A DNA stretch of 64,000 nt from B30-G6 sp963701385. GTDB taxonomy: Bacteria > Desulfobacterota > Desulfobacteria > Desulfobacterales > B30-G6. A model generated the notes under the pieces. That model was given only the letters and a program-made list of their open reading frames with translations. It was not told the DNA's origin and did no database searches. Position 1 is the stretch's first letter. Each line of letters opens with the position of its first letter. The stretch lies in the NCBI GenBank assembly GCA_963701385.1, contig CAVOZW010000009.1, positions 1 to 64,000 on the forward strand. Direction: 5' to 3'. This document shows positions 26,410 to 40,639 of this stretch, in pieces. A program made the translations under genes and the position numbers.

Positions 26410-27829
26410 ATGGGAGAAAATTTAGGTAAAATTACACAGGTAATGGGACCTGTCGTCGATGTGGCGTTTGAGCAGGGAAATCTGCCGACGATTTATACGG
26501 CACTCCTGATTACCAACCCGACAATCAACGACGAGCCAGACAACCTCGTTGTCGAGGTTGCACAGCATCTTGGTGATAACGTTGTCAGAACAATTGCCAT
26601 GGATGTTACCGATGGTCTGGCCCGCGGGCAGATGGTAAAGGACACCGGCAAGCCGATCATGATGCCGGTGGGGCAAGCAGGTCTTGGCCGGGTGCTGAAT
26701 GTGGTGGGCCGTCCGGTTGACGGCCTGGGCCCGATTAGCCAGGAAAAAATGCTGCCGATCCATCGCGAGGCACCCAAAGTTTACGGAACAGGACACGACG
26801 GTTCGGGTTCTCGAAACAGGCGTAAAGGTTATCGACCTTCTAGTTCCATTTCCAAGGGGTGGAAAAATGGGCATGTTTGGAGGCGCCGGTGTGGGTAAAA
26901 CCGTTATCATGATGGAAATGGTTCACAATATCGCCATGCAGCACGGTGGTATTTCGGTGTTTGCCGGTGTCGGGGAAAGAACCCGCGAAGGCAACGACCT
27001 TTACCACGAGATGAAAGATTCGGGCGTTCTACCCAAGGCAGCGCTCATTTACGGGCAGATGACGGAACCGCCTGGAGCGCGTGCCCGAGTTGCCTTGTCC
27101 GCCTTGACGGCAGCCGAGTATTTCAGGGACGAAGAAGGACAGGACGTTCTCATTTTTATCGACAACATCTTTCGTTTTACCCAGGCAGGCTCCGAAGTAT
27201 CGGCCCTTCTCGGACGTATGCCTTCCGCTGTCGGTTACCAGCCCACCCTGGCGGTTGATCTTGGCGAACTCCAGGAGCGGATTACTTCAACCGACAAAGG
27301 CTCCATAACGGCTGTTCAGTGTGTCTACGTTCCGGCTGACGACTTGACGGACCCTGCACCCGCAACGACATTCGCCCATCTTGACGGTACAGTCGTTCTT
27401 TCCAGACAAATCGTCGAACTGGGCATATACCCGGCGGTTGACCCTCTTGATTCGACATCCAGAATTCTGGACGCCGCATACATCGGTGAGGAGCATTATG
27501 CCGTGGCTCGCCAGGTTCAACAGATTCTTCAAAAATACAAGGAACTTCAGGACATCATCGCTATTCTGGGTATCGATGAACTATCTGACGAAGACAAAAT
27601 TACGGTGGCTCGTGCCCGTAGGATCCAGCGATTTCTTTCTCAACCCTTCCATGTTGCCGAAGCCTTTACCGGCAAGCCCGGCAAGTACGTGAAAATAGAG
27701 GATACGGTTCGTGCCTTCAAGGAGATTGTCGAGGGTCTTCACGACGATATTCCGGAACAGGCATTCTACATGGCCGGCGGCATAGAAGAGGTCATCGAAC
27801 GTGCCAAGGAAATGGCTGAAGCAGAGTAG
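26410..27829 (+). CDS. atpD: F-type ATP synthase beta subunit, one frameshift
   Basis: Catalytic subunit of F1. The first frame carries the beta-barrel domain (GKITQVMGPVVDVAFEQG) to HREAPKV and then derails near 26775. The second carries GGAGVGKTVIMMEMVHN (P-loop), GVGERTREGNDLY, GSITAVQCVYVPADDLTDPA and the C-terminal domain. Deleting one base in the CCCAAA run at 26773-26778 joins them as HREAPKFTEQDTTVRVLETG, giving 472 residues, the normal length. GTTGGAGG precedes the ATG. Insertion in a homopolymer, probably a sequence error. Confidence 0.94.
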
Positions 27830-27844
27830 TGATGAGGATATAAC

Positions 27845-28258
27845 ATGGCCGACAATATTAAATTAGAAGTGGTTACGCCTGAAAAGGCCGTCGTCGACGA
27901 GGATGCCCAGATGGTTGTCGCCCCGGGCACGCTTGGTGAATTTGGTGTTTTAGCAGGGCATACGACATTTTTAACGACTTTAAAGGTAGGAATCCTCCGG
28001 TATACAGACGTAAACGGCAAAGAACGGTATGTGTTTGTCAGCGGGGGCTTTGCAGAGGCACTCCCTGACAAGGTGACCGTGCTGGCAGAATCGGCAGAGC
28101 GCAGAAAGGATATCGATCTGGCACGAGCCAAGGATGCCTTGCAGCGAGCAGAAAAACGACTTGCCGGGGACAGAGCCAAGGAGGCGATGGATTTTGTCAG
28201 GGCAAAGGCCGCTCTGGAAAGGGCTTTACAACGTATCAAGTTGGCAGGGACCATCTAA
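27845..28258 (+). CDS. atpC: F-type ATP synthase epsilon subunit
   Basis: Regulatory rotor subunit of F1. 137 residues with the N-terminal beta sandwich (KLEVVTPEKAVVDEDAQMVV, GTLGEFGVLAGHTTFLTTLK) and a C-terminal two-helix hairpin rich in Ala, Arg and Lys. Intact. Last gene of the ATP synthase cluster, followed by a terminator. Confidence 0.96.
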   Translation: MADNIKLEVVTPEKAVVDEDAQMVVAPGTLGEFGVLAGHTTFLTTLKVGILRYTDVNGKERYVFVSGGFAEALPDKVTVLAESAERRKDIDLARAKDALQRAEKRLAGDRAKEAMDFVRAKAALERALQRIKLAGTI

Positions 28259-28320
28259 TCAGTGTCGTGAGACGCCTCTTCGGCACATTATTTTTATCAG
28301 CAAAGCCATCTAACATATGA

Positions 28321-28355
28321 AAAAGGTGAACCTTGCCAGGTTTGCCTTTTTTTTT
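28321..28355 (+). terminator. Rho-independent terminator after atpC
   Basis: A 13-bp stem with one G-T step (AAAAGGTGAACCT against AGGTTTGCCTTTT) and loop TGCC, ending in nine T residues. It closes the ATP synthase operon. Confidence 0.85.
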
Positions 28356-28434
28356 AGAGGGATATAAAATAGCCTGATCCAATCTCAGCCTCGGAACAGC
28401 CGGTATAATATTCAACGATGGAGAAGAACGACGG

Positions 28435-29225
28435 ATGGTTAACAATCCGATAAAAAATGTCAGCATCGTCATCCTGGCTGCCGGTCTGGGCACGCGCATG
28501 AAATCGAACATGGCAAAAGTGCTGCACAAGATAATGGGGCAAGCCCATGATAACCCATGTACTCGTCATCTGCCTGCGACGTTGCGGACCAGGATGTGAT
28601 TGTTGTGGTGGGGCACCAGGCGGATCGGGTCAAGGAGGCATGTCTGAAGGTAAACCCCGTATCCTTTGCATTACAGAAAGAGCAGAGGGGGACCGGCCAC
28701 GCGGTGCTGTGCGCCATGCCGGAAATTCCTGAAACAACCGAACATATCATTATATTATGCGGTGACATCCCCTTGTTGAAAGCCGGGACCATTCGGGCCC
28801 TCTTGGCCGACCATGTGAATGAAAACAGGGACTTAACGCTTCTGGCTGTGGAACTCGAAGACCCGACCGGTTATGGAAGGGTTGTGATAAATGCCAACCG
28901 GGAACTGACCCGAATCGTGGAAGAGGCGGATGCCAGTGCCAGTGAAAAAAAGATATCAATAGTAAATTCAGGTATATATTGCGTATCAAAAACCTTTCTT
29001 GGCGCATCTTTGCAACAGATTAAGCCGGACAATGCACAGGGTGAGTTCTATCTGACTGATATCATAGGGGTTGGCTATGCCATGGGCAAGCATATCGGTG
29101 TGCTCGTGGGTTCCAACCCAGTGGAAGTCTCAGGGGTTAACACCGCGGCTGACTTGAAGGCCGTAGAAACGCTTATGGGCGCCAACGTTAAAACACTTGA
29201 CTTTCTCGATGCTGAAACATTATAA
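28435..29225 (+). CDS. Short GlmU-like UDP-GlcNAc pyrophosphorylase, two frameshifts
   Basis: Nucleotidyltransferase making a UDP-sugar, most like the N-terminal half of GlmU. The start reads VSIVILAAGLGTRMKSNMAK then VLHKIMG. The rest reads DVADQDVIVVVGHQADRV, QKEQRGTGHAVLCA, LCGDIPLL and VNSGIYCV, all GlmU uridylyltransferase motifs. Two shifts are needed: one extra G in GGGG at 28536-28539 and one extra base near 28565. With both removed the product is 262 residues. The left-handed beta-helix acetyltransferase half is absent, so it is a short form, ending cleanly 28 bp before zapB. Confidence 0.8.
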
Positions 29226-29253
29226 TAACTTTCAATATATTTGAGGTGATCTA

Positions 29254-29499
29254 TTGGATAACGATACCATTTTAAAGCAATTTAACGAAATAGAAGCTCG
29301 GGTTGAATCATTGATATCACGCTGCAGTTCTCTGGAGACAGCCAATTCGGAACTCACAGCAGCGGTTGAAGGACTGGAAGCAGCGCTTAAAGATAAAGAA
29401 GCGGCGCAACACCAGGACACTGAAATAAGAACCTTGATTCGATCTAAAATTGACAATCTATTGGAAAGGTTGGACGGAATCACAGAAGTTGAAAAATAG
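29254..29499 (+). CDS. zapB: ZapB-like small coiled-coil division protein
   Basis: An 81-residue protein from a TTG start with GAGGTGA upstream. It is almost entirely coiled coil (LKQFNEIEARVESLISRCSS, then LTAAVEGLEAALKDKEA) with the C-terminal IDNLLERLDGI typical of cell-division ZapB-like proteins placed before zapA. It would stabilise the Z ring through ZapA. The assignment rests on coiled-coil form and position. Confidence 0.75.
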   Translation: MDNDTILKQFNEIEARVESLISRCSSLETANSELTAAVEGLEAALKDKEAAQHQDTEIRTLIRSKIDNLLERLDGITEVEK

Positions 29500-29542
29500 T
29501 AGTTAAAGCAAGGATGATCAAGGAAAGGTAGTCACAATATCA

Positions 29543-29839
29543 TTGGACCAGCTTGTAACGATAGAACTTTTCGGACACCCGTTTACCTTCAAAGCTGAAA
29601 AAGATGTCGAAAAAGCGAAAGAAGTCGCTGATTTCCTTGTCCAGGAAGTCACAAAGGTCGAGAACCAGATGTCTGACAAATCATCAAGCATCAGTAAACA
29701 GGCCATCCTGATACTGACGGCCCTCAATATTGCAAATGAATATATGCGATGCAAACAACGTCATACGGATTTGTTAGAAACGGTTTCCGACCGGGCGTCG
29801 AACCTTCTAAACGAGTTGAATACGAATCAAACCCAATAG
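29543..29839 (+). CDS. zapA: Cell division protein ZapA
   Basis: FtsZ-bundling protein. 98 residues from a TTG start. The N-terminal VTIELFGHPFTFKAEKDVEK and the helix with QAILILTALNIANEYM are typical of ZapA, followed by a coiled-coil tail. It is 43 bp after zapB and directly upstream of a predicted 6S RNA, the same order as zapA-ssrS in many proteobacteria. Confidence 0.92.
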   Translation: MDQLVTIELFGHPFTFKAEKDVEKAKEVADFLVQEVTKVENQMSDKSSSISKQAILILTALNIANEYMRCKQRHTDLLETVSDRASNLLNELNTNQTQ

Positions 29840-30007
29840 GGTGTTAACAAGCACGTATTGATTAGATTGACAAAGACACCACATATCGTAACTTACCTCT
29901 CCAGGCTTTGCTGAGTGCAACATGTTTTGAATATCTTCTGGTATTCCAGCCGCGGATGAATAATGGCGCTGATGACACGATCGGTTAATTATCAGGGTGT
30001 TTCCCCT

Positions 30008-30173
30008 ACCGTGTTCGTGATTGGAAGACGTTCTTTGACCCAACACTTATTAAAAGGGAACTTTCACTTGTTTTGGTGTGCCGTTCTGCTGTTGCAGAAA
30101 AGCCTAAAGAAACAACAAAGCGCCCACTTTTAGCCCAAGGATCAAAGACCTGCCAACACGGCACCCAGGTGGG
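30008..30173 (+). ncRNA. ssrS: 6S RNA
   Basis: RNA that binds the sigma70 RNA polymerase holoenzyme as a promoter mimic. Seen: a closing stem CCGTGTT (30009-30015) with AACACGG, an inner stem TTCTTTGACC (about 30031) with GGATCAAAGA (about 30149), a large open middle, and a distal part TTGGTGTGCCG, hairpin TTCTGC-TGTT-GCAGAA, AAGCCTAAAGAAAC. The distal part lines up with the E. coli 6S stretch UUGGUGAGCAUG...GAGAAGCCUUAAAAC. Its place right after zapA matches the classical zapA-ssrS neighbourhood. Exact ends are estimates. Confidence 0.8.
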
Positions 30174-30656
30174 GGCCACCTTGAACCGGTCTGTTGGACC
30201 AACCGTCAATGCGCCTTTGCACCGCATCTCTCTTGATCCATATTCATGCCTCGTTTCATAGAGATTCCTGCATCAACCAACCTTCTCAACAAAATTGAAC
30301 CGCGACAGCGAGCGCATTCCCCGTGGGTTTTGCCGCACGGCAGAATATTCCTCGCAGCTTGCTGCGAGGTTCTTCAATTCATCCCGCCGCCTGGGCTGCG
30401 AAATGAATTCAGATCAGATAATAGCATTTATTGCCGAGGAAGCGCGGTGCTTCAACCCGCTGGGATTGAAGCAATGGTTTTAAAATACCTGACAGCATGT
30501 CGTAGCGACGTGACAATCCCAGTTATGGGCTCGAAGGGCCTGGTTTGCCCGAGCTTGCAGGTTAATTTTTCGGTTGCCGCCATGGAAGCGACAACGTCGC
30601 GTTCCATAAATTCGTAAAACGAATTTATCATGATACTTATTTTCTGGAGATAAATA
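30174..30656. other. Intergenic region between 6S RNA and rny
   Basis: About 480 bp without a supported gene. It holds a copy of a dispersed repeat (30297-30380), an inverted repeat CTGGGATT/AATCCCAG (about 30461 and 30513) and a perfect hairpin ATAAATTCG/CGAATTTAT at 30606-30628 just before rny. Confidence 0.5.
30297..30380. repeat. Dispersed repeat, copy 1
   Basis: Begins GAACCGCGACAGCGAGCGC and ends in the palindrome CCTCGCAGCTTGCTGCGAGG followed by TTCTTCAAT. A second copy with about 85 percent visible identity, carrying an insertion, is at 46338-46482. Confidence 0.6.
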
Positions 30657-32219
30657 ATGAATTTACCCATCGTACTGTTTGTTGCATGCGGTTTTGTTGT
30701 GGGGTTCGCGCTTGCGTTTTTGATCAAGGGGAAAATGGCTACACGCAGAATTCAGGCAGCAAAAGAAGAGGCCGTTCTGTTGATAAAAGATGCCAAAAGA
30801 CGGTCTGCGACATTATTGAAAGAGGCCCAACTGGAGGCCAAGGATCGGCTTTTTAAATTGAAGAGCGAATTCGACACTGAAACCAAAGAAACCCGCTCTG
30901 ATTTGAAAAGGAGAGAGCAGCGTCTCCTGAACAAAGAGGAAGTCATTGAAAAGAAACTCGAGCAGTTTGAAGACAGGGAGCAACGTATTTTCCGCAATGA
31001 GAAGATCGCTCAGCAAAAGAACGATGAGGTTGAAAAACGTGAAAAGGAGTATCAAGCGCTCATCAAAGAACAGAAGCAGCAACTCGAAAAAATATCGAGT
31101 CTGACAGCAGAGCAGGCCAAAGAACTGCTCATTCGTGCCATGGAGAATGAGGCGCGGCACGAAGGCGCCAAAGTTATCAAGAGAATTGAAAACGAAACCA
31201 AAGAACATGCCGATAAAAAGGCCAAAAAAATCATCGCAACAGCCATTCAGCGTTATGCGGGTGATTATGTTGCCGAACGTACCGTGTCGGTTGTCAACCT
31301 GCCCAGCGATGAGATGAAGGGACGCATTATCGGTCGTGAAGGAAGAAACATTCGGGCGCTCGAGGCTGCTACAGGCATCGATCTGATCATCGACGATACG
31401 CCCGAGGCGGTGATTCTTTCCGGGTTCAATCCGGTGCGACGGGAGGTCGCGCGGCTGTCTCTTATGAAATTGATTGCCGATGGTCGTATCCATCCGGCAA
31501 GGATCGAAGATGTCGTGAAAAAGGTTGAAAAGGAGGTCAACGTTGCCATTAAAGAGGCTGGTGAGCAGGCTGCCTTTGACCTGGGTGTTCATGGAATGCA
31601 CAGCGAATTGATTCAATACATCGGCCAACTCAAATTTCGTTCGAGTTATGCACAGAACGTCTTGCAGCACTCGATAGAAGTCGGGTTTCTGGCCGGTATC
31701 ATGGCAGCTGAACTGGGCCTCAAGGAAAAACTGGCCAGGCGTATGGGTTTGTTGCATGACATTGGCAAGGCCATCGACCATGAAGTGGAGGGGCCGCACG
31801 CCGTGATCGGCTCGAATTTGGCAAAGAAACATGGAGAATCTTCAAAGATCGTTCACGCCATCGCAGCCCACCACGAAGACGTGGCACCGGTCACGGTATA
31901 TGACTTTCTGGTTCAAGCTGCCGATGGCCTTTCAGGTGCAAGGCCCGGGGCGAGAAAGGAGCTGTTGGAGAACTACATCAAACGGCTTGAAGACCTGGAA
32001 GGTATTGCCAATTCTTTCAAGGGAGTTTCCAATACCTATGCCATCCAGGCCGGAAGAGAGTTGCGTGTCATCGTGGAAAGCGAAAAAATTTCGGACGAGG
32101 AAACGACCTTGCTGAGCCGAGACATCGTCAAGAAAATTGAAGAATCACTGACGTTTCCGGGGCAGATAAAAGTGATGGTCATTCGGGAGACAAGAGCGAT
32201 AGAGTATGCGAATAAATAA
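30657..32219 (+). CDS. rny: Ribonuclease Y
   Basis: Membrane-anchored endoribonuclease that starts mRNA decay. 520 residues, standard length. N-terminal membrane helix (about 3-24, LFVACGFVVGFALAFLI), long coiled coil (about 28-185), KH domain with KGRIIGREGRNIRALEAATG (about 220-240), and an HD domain with GLLHDIGKAIDHEVEGPHA and AIAAHHEDV carrying the metal ligands. GGAGATAAATA precedes the ATG. It is co-directional with tyrS. Confidence 0.97.
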   Translation: MNLPIVLFVACGFVVGFALAFLIKGKMATRRIQAAKEEAVLLIKDAKRRSATLLKEAQLEAKDRLFKLKSEFDTETKETRSDLKRREQRLLNKEEVIEKKLEQFEDREQRIFRNEKIAQQKNDEVEKREKEYQALIKEQKQQLEKISSLTAEQAKELLIRAMENEARHEGAKVIKRIENETKEHADKKAKKIIATAIQRYAGDYVAERTVSVVNLPSDEMKGRIIGREGRNIRALEAATGIDLIIDDTPEAVILSGFNPVRREVARLSLMKLIADGRIHPARIEDVVKKVEKEVNVAIKEAGEQAAFDLGVHGMHSELIQYIGQLKFRSSYAQNVLQHSIEVGFLAGIMAAELGLKEKLARRMGLLHDIGKAIDHEVEGPHAVIGSNLAKKHGESSKIVHAIAAHHEDVAPVTVYDFLVQAADGLSGARPGARKELLENYIKRLEDLEGIANSFKGVSNTYAIQAGRELRVIVESEKISDEETTLLSRDIVKKIEESLTFPGQIKVMVIRETRAIEYANK

Positions 32220-32235
32220 GTAGCGGTCTTAGGTT

Positions 32236-32350
32236 TTATGTTTTAGGTGTTAGGTGGGAATCGGTATCGAGTTTCAAAGAGTGGCACATTATTCAGCTCA
32301 TAGCTGCTAGGGGTCGGTCAACTTAAAACCTAAAACTTAACACCTGAAAC
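32236..32350. repeat. Inverted repeat between rny and tyrS
   Basis: TTTTAGGTGTTA (near 32243) can pair with TAACACCTGAAA (near 32338), and the neighbouring AGGTTTTA/TAAAACCT runs add to the pairing. The gap could fold as a hairpin in the rny-tyrS transcript. Confidence 0.4.
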
Positions 32351-32374
32351 GACTTATAGATAAGGATAATTTGA

Positions 32375-33676
32375 ATGAATTTACTAGATGTGTTGGAAGA
32401 ACGCGGTTTCATTGAACAAAAGACCCATGAAGAAGCGCTCAGGGAACTTTTCGAAAGTGATTCCGTGACCGGCTATATTGGGTTCGACCCAACAGCTTCG
32501 AGCCTTCACATCGGCAGCCTGGTGCCCATTATGTCGCTGGCCCATATGCAACGCTGCGGGCACCGGCCCATTGCCCTGGTAGGGGGCGGTACCGGGCTTG
32601 TGGGAGATCCGAGTGGAAAGACCGAGATGCGTAAAATACTGACACTCGAACAGGTCGAGGAGAATGTGACCGCCTTGAAAAAACAGTTGTCGCGCTTTCT
32701 CGATTTTACCGATGGCAGGGCGCTGATGCTGAACAATGCAGACTGGCTGGTGAATTTGAATTATATCGCCCTTCTGCGGGATATCGGAAGACATTTCAGT
32801 GTCAACCGCATGATCAAAACAGAGAGCTGCCGAATGCGGCTCGAATCCGAGGAAGGCCTCAGTTTCATCGAATTCAATTATATGGTGCTGCAGGCTTACG
32901 ACTTCTTGGAACTGTTTTCGAGTCATGATTGCAAACTTCAGATGGGGGGCAGCGATCAATGGGGAAATATCGTGGCGGGTATCGACCTCATCCGAAAGGT
33001 GAAGCACGGGTCGGCCTACGGGATTACCTTTCCCCTGATTACAACGAGCGGCGGAGAAAAAATGGGCAAAACAGCCGGCGGCGCCGTGTGGCTCGATGCT
33101 GACAGGACCAGCCCATATGAATATTTTCAATACTGGGTCAATGTTGACGATAAGGATATCGTTCGGTTCCTTGCCCTCTACACGTTTCTTCCCATGCAGG
33201 AGATTCGGGCGATTGAAACGCTAAAAGACGCGGACCTGAATGCAGCAAAATCTATTCTGGCATATGAAACCACGCTTTTGGTTCACGGGCCCGTGGAAGC
33301 TGAAAAGGCGTTCCAGGCGTCTTTGACCATGTTCGGGAACCGGCAGATACCGTCGCAGATTTTGCCTTCGAGCAAGATACCAAGAGATGGCGGGGATGCG
33401 AGTGGAGAATCGATTCCCTTTTCGACGATTGATTTACAGGTTCTGAAAGAGGGGCTCCCGGCATTCAAGCTGTTTCAGCACGCAGGACTGGTAAGTTCCG
33501 GGGGGGCTGCAAGGCGTTTGATCGAACAGGGAGGGGCTTATGTGAATGGTTCCAGGGTCGTTTCATATGATCAAATGATCACGGATGAAGATCTCAGGCA
33601 AAATGAAATCCTACTTCGATCCGGCAAAAAGCGATTTCACAAAATAGTGCTTGACAACCTTGAAGGTGGTGTGTAA
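32375..33676 (+). CDS. tyrS: Tyrosyl-tRNA synthetase
   Basis: Charges tRNA-Tyr. 433 residues. Class I signatures: FDPTASSLHIGSLVPIM (HIGH motif as HIGS), MGGSDQWGNIVAGIDL (tyrosine pocket) and GGEKMGKTAGG (KMSKS as KMGKT). The C-terminal 70 residues form an S4 RNA-binding domain (LVSSGGAARRLIEQGGAYVN). AAGGATAA lies before the ATG. Intact, and last gene before the rRNA operon. Confidence 0.97.
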   Translation: MNLLDVLEERGFIEQKTHEEALRELFESDSVTGYIGFDPTASSLHIGSLVPIMSLAHMQRCGHRPIALVGGGTGLVGDPSGKTEMRKILTLEQVEENVTALKKQLSRFLDFTDGRALMLNNADWLVNLNYIALLRDIGRHFSVNRMIKTESCRMRLESEEGLSFIEFNYMVLQAYDFLELFSSHDCKLQMGGSDQWGNIVAGIDLIRKVKHGSAYGITFPLITTSGGEKMGKTAGGAVWLDADRTSPYEYFQYWVNVDDKDIVRFLALYTFLPMQEIRAIETLKDADLNAAKSILAYETTLLVHGPVEAEKAFQASLTMFGNRQIPSQILPSSKIPRDGGDASGESIPFSTIDLQVLKEGLPAFKLFQHAGLVSSGGAARRLIEQGGAYVNGSRVVSYDQMITDEDLRQNEILLRSGKKRFHKIVLDNLEGGV

Positions 33677-33749
33677 AAAGCATCTTCTTTTGGATAAGAG
33701 GGTCTCGAGCTAACGACCCATACGTTCTTTATAAAATGAAAAAAAAGCC

Positions 33750-33860
33750 TTGACAAGAAGTCGGTAAAACATTATATTTATTGCTTCCTTGACCGGAAAA
33801 TCGGTTGTTGGCACTGAAAGAAAAAAAGTGTTGACAAGGAAGTTGTTTTAAGACTATACA
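33750..33860 (+). promoter_or_regulatory. Tandem rRNA promoters P1 and P2
   Basis: P1: TTGACA at 33750-33755, 17-bp spacer, TATATT at 33773-33778. P2: TTGACA at 33831-33836, 18-bp spacer, TATACA at 33855-33860. Both -35 boxes are perfect and lie 81 bp apart, upstream of 16S. A GTTGCTC-TAAC-GAGCAAC hairpin stands in the leader just before 16S (33963-33981). Confidence 0.8.
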
Positions 33861-33992
33861 GTACGGCTTTAACGCACTGAAAAAGGCCACCGCCATGGTG
33901 GCTGAACTTGATCTTTGAAAACTAAATAGTGACACATTGAAGAGTTGGGTCTTTTGTTAATTCGTTGCTCTAACGAGCAACTTGTTCAATTT

Positions 33993-35554
<1,562 letters not shown>

Positions 35555-35717
35555 CTAAGGATGACCAATCTTTTAGAAAGATTCATAACTCGGCTCTTCG
35601 TCACTATTTAGTTTTGAGAGATCAAGTTTCGTTCTCTGAAAAATGAATAATAGGCTCATCTTGGTTTTTGCCCCTTACGTGAAACAATGAACAATGGGGC
35701 AGAATAGAGAATCCTCA

Positions 35718-35795
<78 letters not shown>

Positions 35796-35884
35796 GCACC
35801 GACTGATTCGAAAAATCGAATCTTGCCAACAAGCCCGTTTATGGCTTCAGCAACTTCGAATTTCAAGATTCGGACTAACTTATT

Positions 35885-35960
35885 GGGGGTGTAGCTCAGT
35901 TGGGAGAGCGCCTGCCTTGCACGCAGGAGGCCATCGGTTCAAGCCCGTTCACCTCCACCA
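35885..35960 (+). tRNA. tRNA-Ala (TGC anticodon)
   Basis: 76 nt with encoded CCA, second spacer tRNA. Acceptor GGGGGTG pairs with CACCTCC through one G-T; anticodon loop CTTGCAC contains TGC. Confidence 0.97.
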
Positions 35961-36118
35961 AGAAAGATCGGCAATCACGGGAGAAAGTGGTACTATCCAC
36001 AAAATTTCGTTGTATTGCGATTTTTCCGGTACCGATAAGAGTTGATTATTCATTTTATTGTTCTTTGACAATTAGGATATGAGTACATAAAGACGTTCAG
36101 CATGAAATGTTTAAAGTT

Positions 36119-39156
<3,038 letters not shown>

Positions 39157-39264
39157 TCTTTAACATATTCATTCTGAACGTTTTTATGTGCTCATATCTT
39201 AATGCAATCGAATCTTAAAGTGAGGATTATGCTTGATAATCACTCAATTTAATATATCGGTTTT

Positions 39265-39379
<115 letters not shown>

Positions 39380-39387
39380 AATTTTTC

Positions 39388-39426
39388 AAAGCCCGGGGTA
39401 TCTTGATGATATTCCGGGCTTTTTTA
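39388..39426 (+). terminator. Terminator of the rRNA operon
   Basis: AAAGCCCGG(GGTATC) pairs with (GATATT)CCGGGCTTT around TTGAT, followed by six T residues. Confidence 0.88.
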
Positions 39427-39631
39427 TTGGTCGCAGCGGGAATCAATCTTTTTCGAACGGTATCGTGATTGTCATAAACCGGAGCTTTAGACCACGATCA
39501 AACGAAACAGATTCATTAGAAACAGGCCTCAACTTGCAACGCATTTGTGCCAGGTCGAGGTTCTTTTGATCCAATCAGCACCATTGGTATTGCGGAGTTT
39601 CTACTGTGAATAAATCATTTTGAGATGGCTT

Positions 39632-40639
39632 CTATGGTAATCTATAGATCACACCACCCCAGGTCAATCCTGCGCCCAAACCGATGAACATGATGGTGTC
39701 CTTCGGTTTGAGCATGCTTTTTTCCATGAGCTCGTCAAGGGCAATAGGGATGGTTGCCGCAGTTGTATTGCCATATCGTTGAATATTGTTATAGATTTTT
39801 TCTTCCGGGATCTTCATGCGTTCCCTGAAAGCTTCGTTTATTCTCAGATTTGCCTGATGGGGAATAACCATATCCAGGTCTTCAATTTTGAGCTTCGCTT
39901 TTGCCAGCAACGCCACTGTTACCTTTGGTAGGAGGGTTACGGCCAATTTGAAAACCGTCTTTCCATCCATATAAGGAAAGTGCTCGTTGCTTTGTAATAA
40001 AGCGGGGCTAATCGCCTTTCCGGATTTGCGGGCCGGTAACCCAACGCGCAAGGCCCCTGAATATTTTCCGTCTGCATGCAGAATTGATGCTAGAACACCA
40101 ACCTCCCTTGTCGTTTCAACAGCTTCAATACAAACAGCACCGGCGCCATCCGCAAAAATTACTGCTGTATCACGGTTTTCGGTTGTCAACTCCAGGTAGC
40201 GGCTTTGAAATTCAGCACCGACCAAAAGGATTTTTTGTGCTTTTTCGCTCCTGATGTAAGCATCGCAAATCTCCAGCCCGTGTAAAAACCCGGTGCATTG
40301 CTGACGGATATCGAGCGCCGGCACCTTTTCGGCGCCCAGTCGGTTTTGTAGAAAGGCCCCCGAGCCCGGTACGTTCACGTCGGGTGTCATGGTTGCAAAT
40401 ACGATTAAATCCAGGTCCTTGGGATTCCAGCCCGCTCTTCGCAGAGCGATTACTGAAGCCTCATACGCAAGATCCGAGGTTCCGACATCCTCGCCTTCAC
40501 TGACCCAGTGCCTGGCTTTGATGCCTGTGCGCTGCACAATCCACTCGTTTGATGTTTCTATCAATTCACATAAGGCTTCGTTTGTGACCTGTCTTTGGGG
40601 TACATACCGGCCGGTACTTTTTATGATCGATCGTTTCAT
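39632..40639 (-). CDS. fabH: 3-oxoacyl-ACP synthase III (FabH-like)
   Basis: Condensing enzyme that primes fatty acid synthesis from acyl-CoA and malonyl-ACP. 335 residues. The triad is visible: Cys in DIRQQCTGFLHGLEI (about residue 113), His in MVIPHQANLRI and Asn in IQRYGNTTAATIP. N-terminal TNEALCELIETSNEWIVQRT GIK-type opening is standard for FabH. It is alone rather than within a fab cluster, so a role in making a secondary acyl product cannot be excluded. Confidence 0.9.
   Translation of the reverse strand: MKRSIIKSTGRYVPQRQVTNEALCELIETSNEWIVQRTGIKARHWVSEGEDVGTSDLAYEASVIALRRAGWNPKDLDLIVFATMTPDVNVPGSGAFLQNRLGAEKVPALDIRQQCTGFLHGLEICDAYIRSEKAQKILLVGAEFQSRYLELTTENRDTAVIFADGAGAVCIEAVETTREVGVLASILHADGKYSGALRVGLPARKSGKAISPALLQSNEHFPYMDGKTVFKLAVTLLPKVTVALLAKAKLKIEDLDMVIPHQANLRINEAFRERMKIPEEKIYNNIQRYGNTTAATIPIALDELMEKSMLKPKDTIMFIGLGAGLTWGGVIYRLP

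Noticed and set aside
22880..27829. Programmed ribosomal frameshifting in the ATP synthase genes
   Set aside because: Sites differ in direction and lack slippery heptamers with structures; no such case is known for these subunits. Sequence error is simpler.
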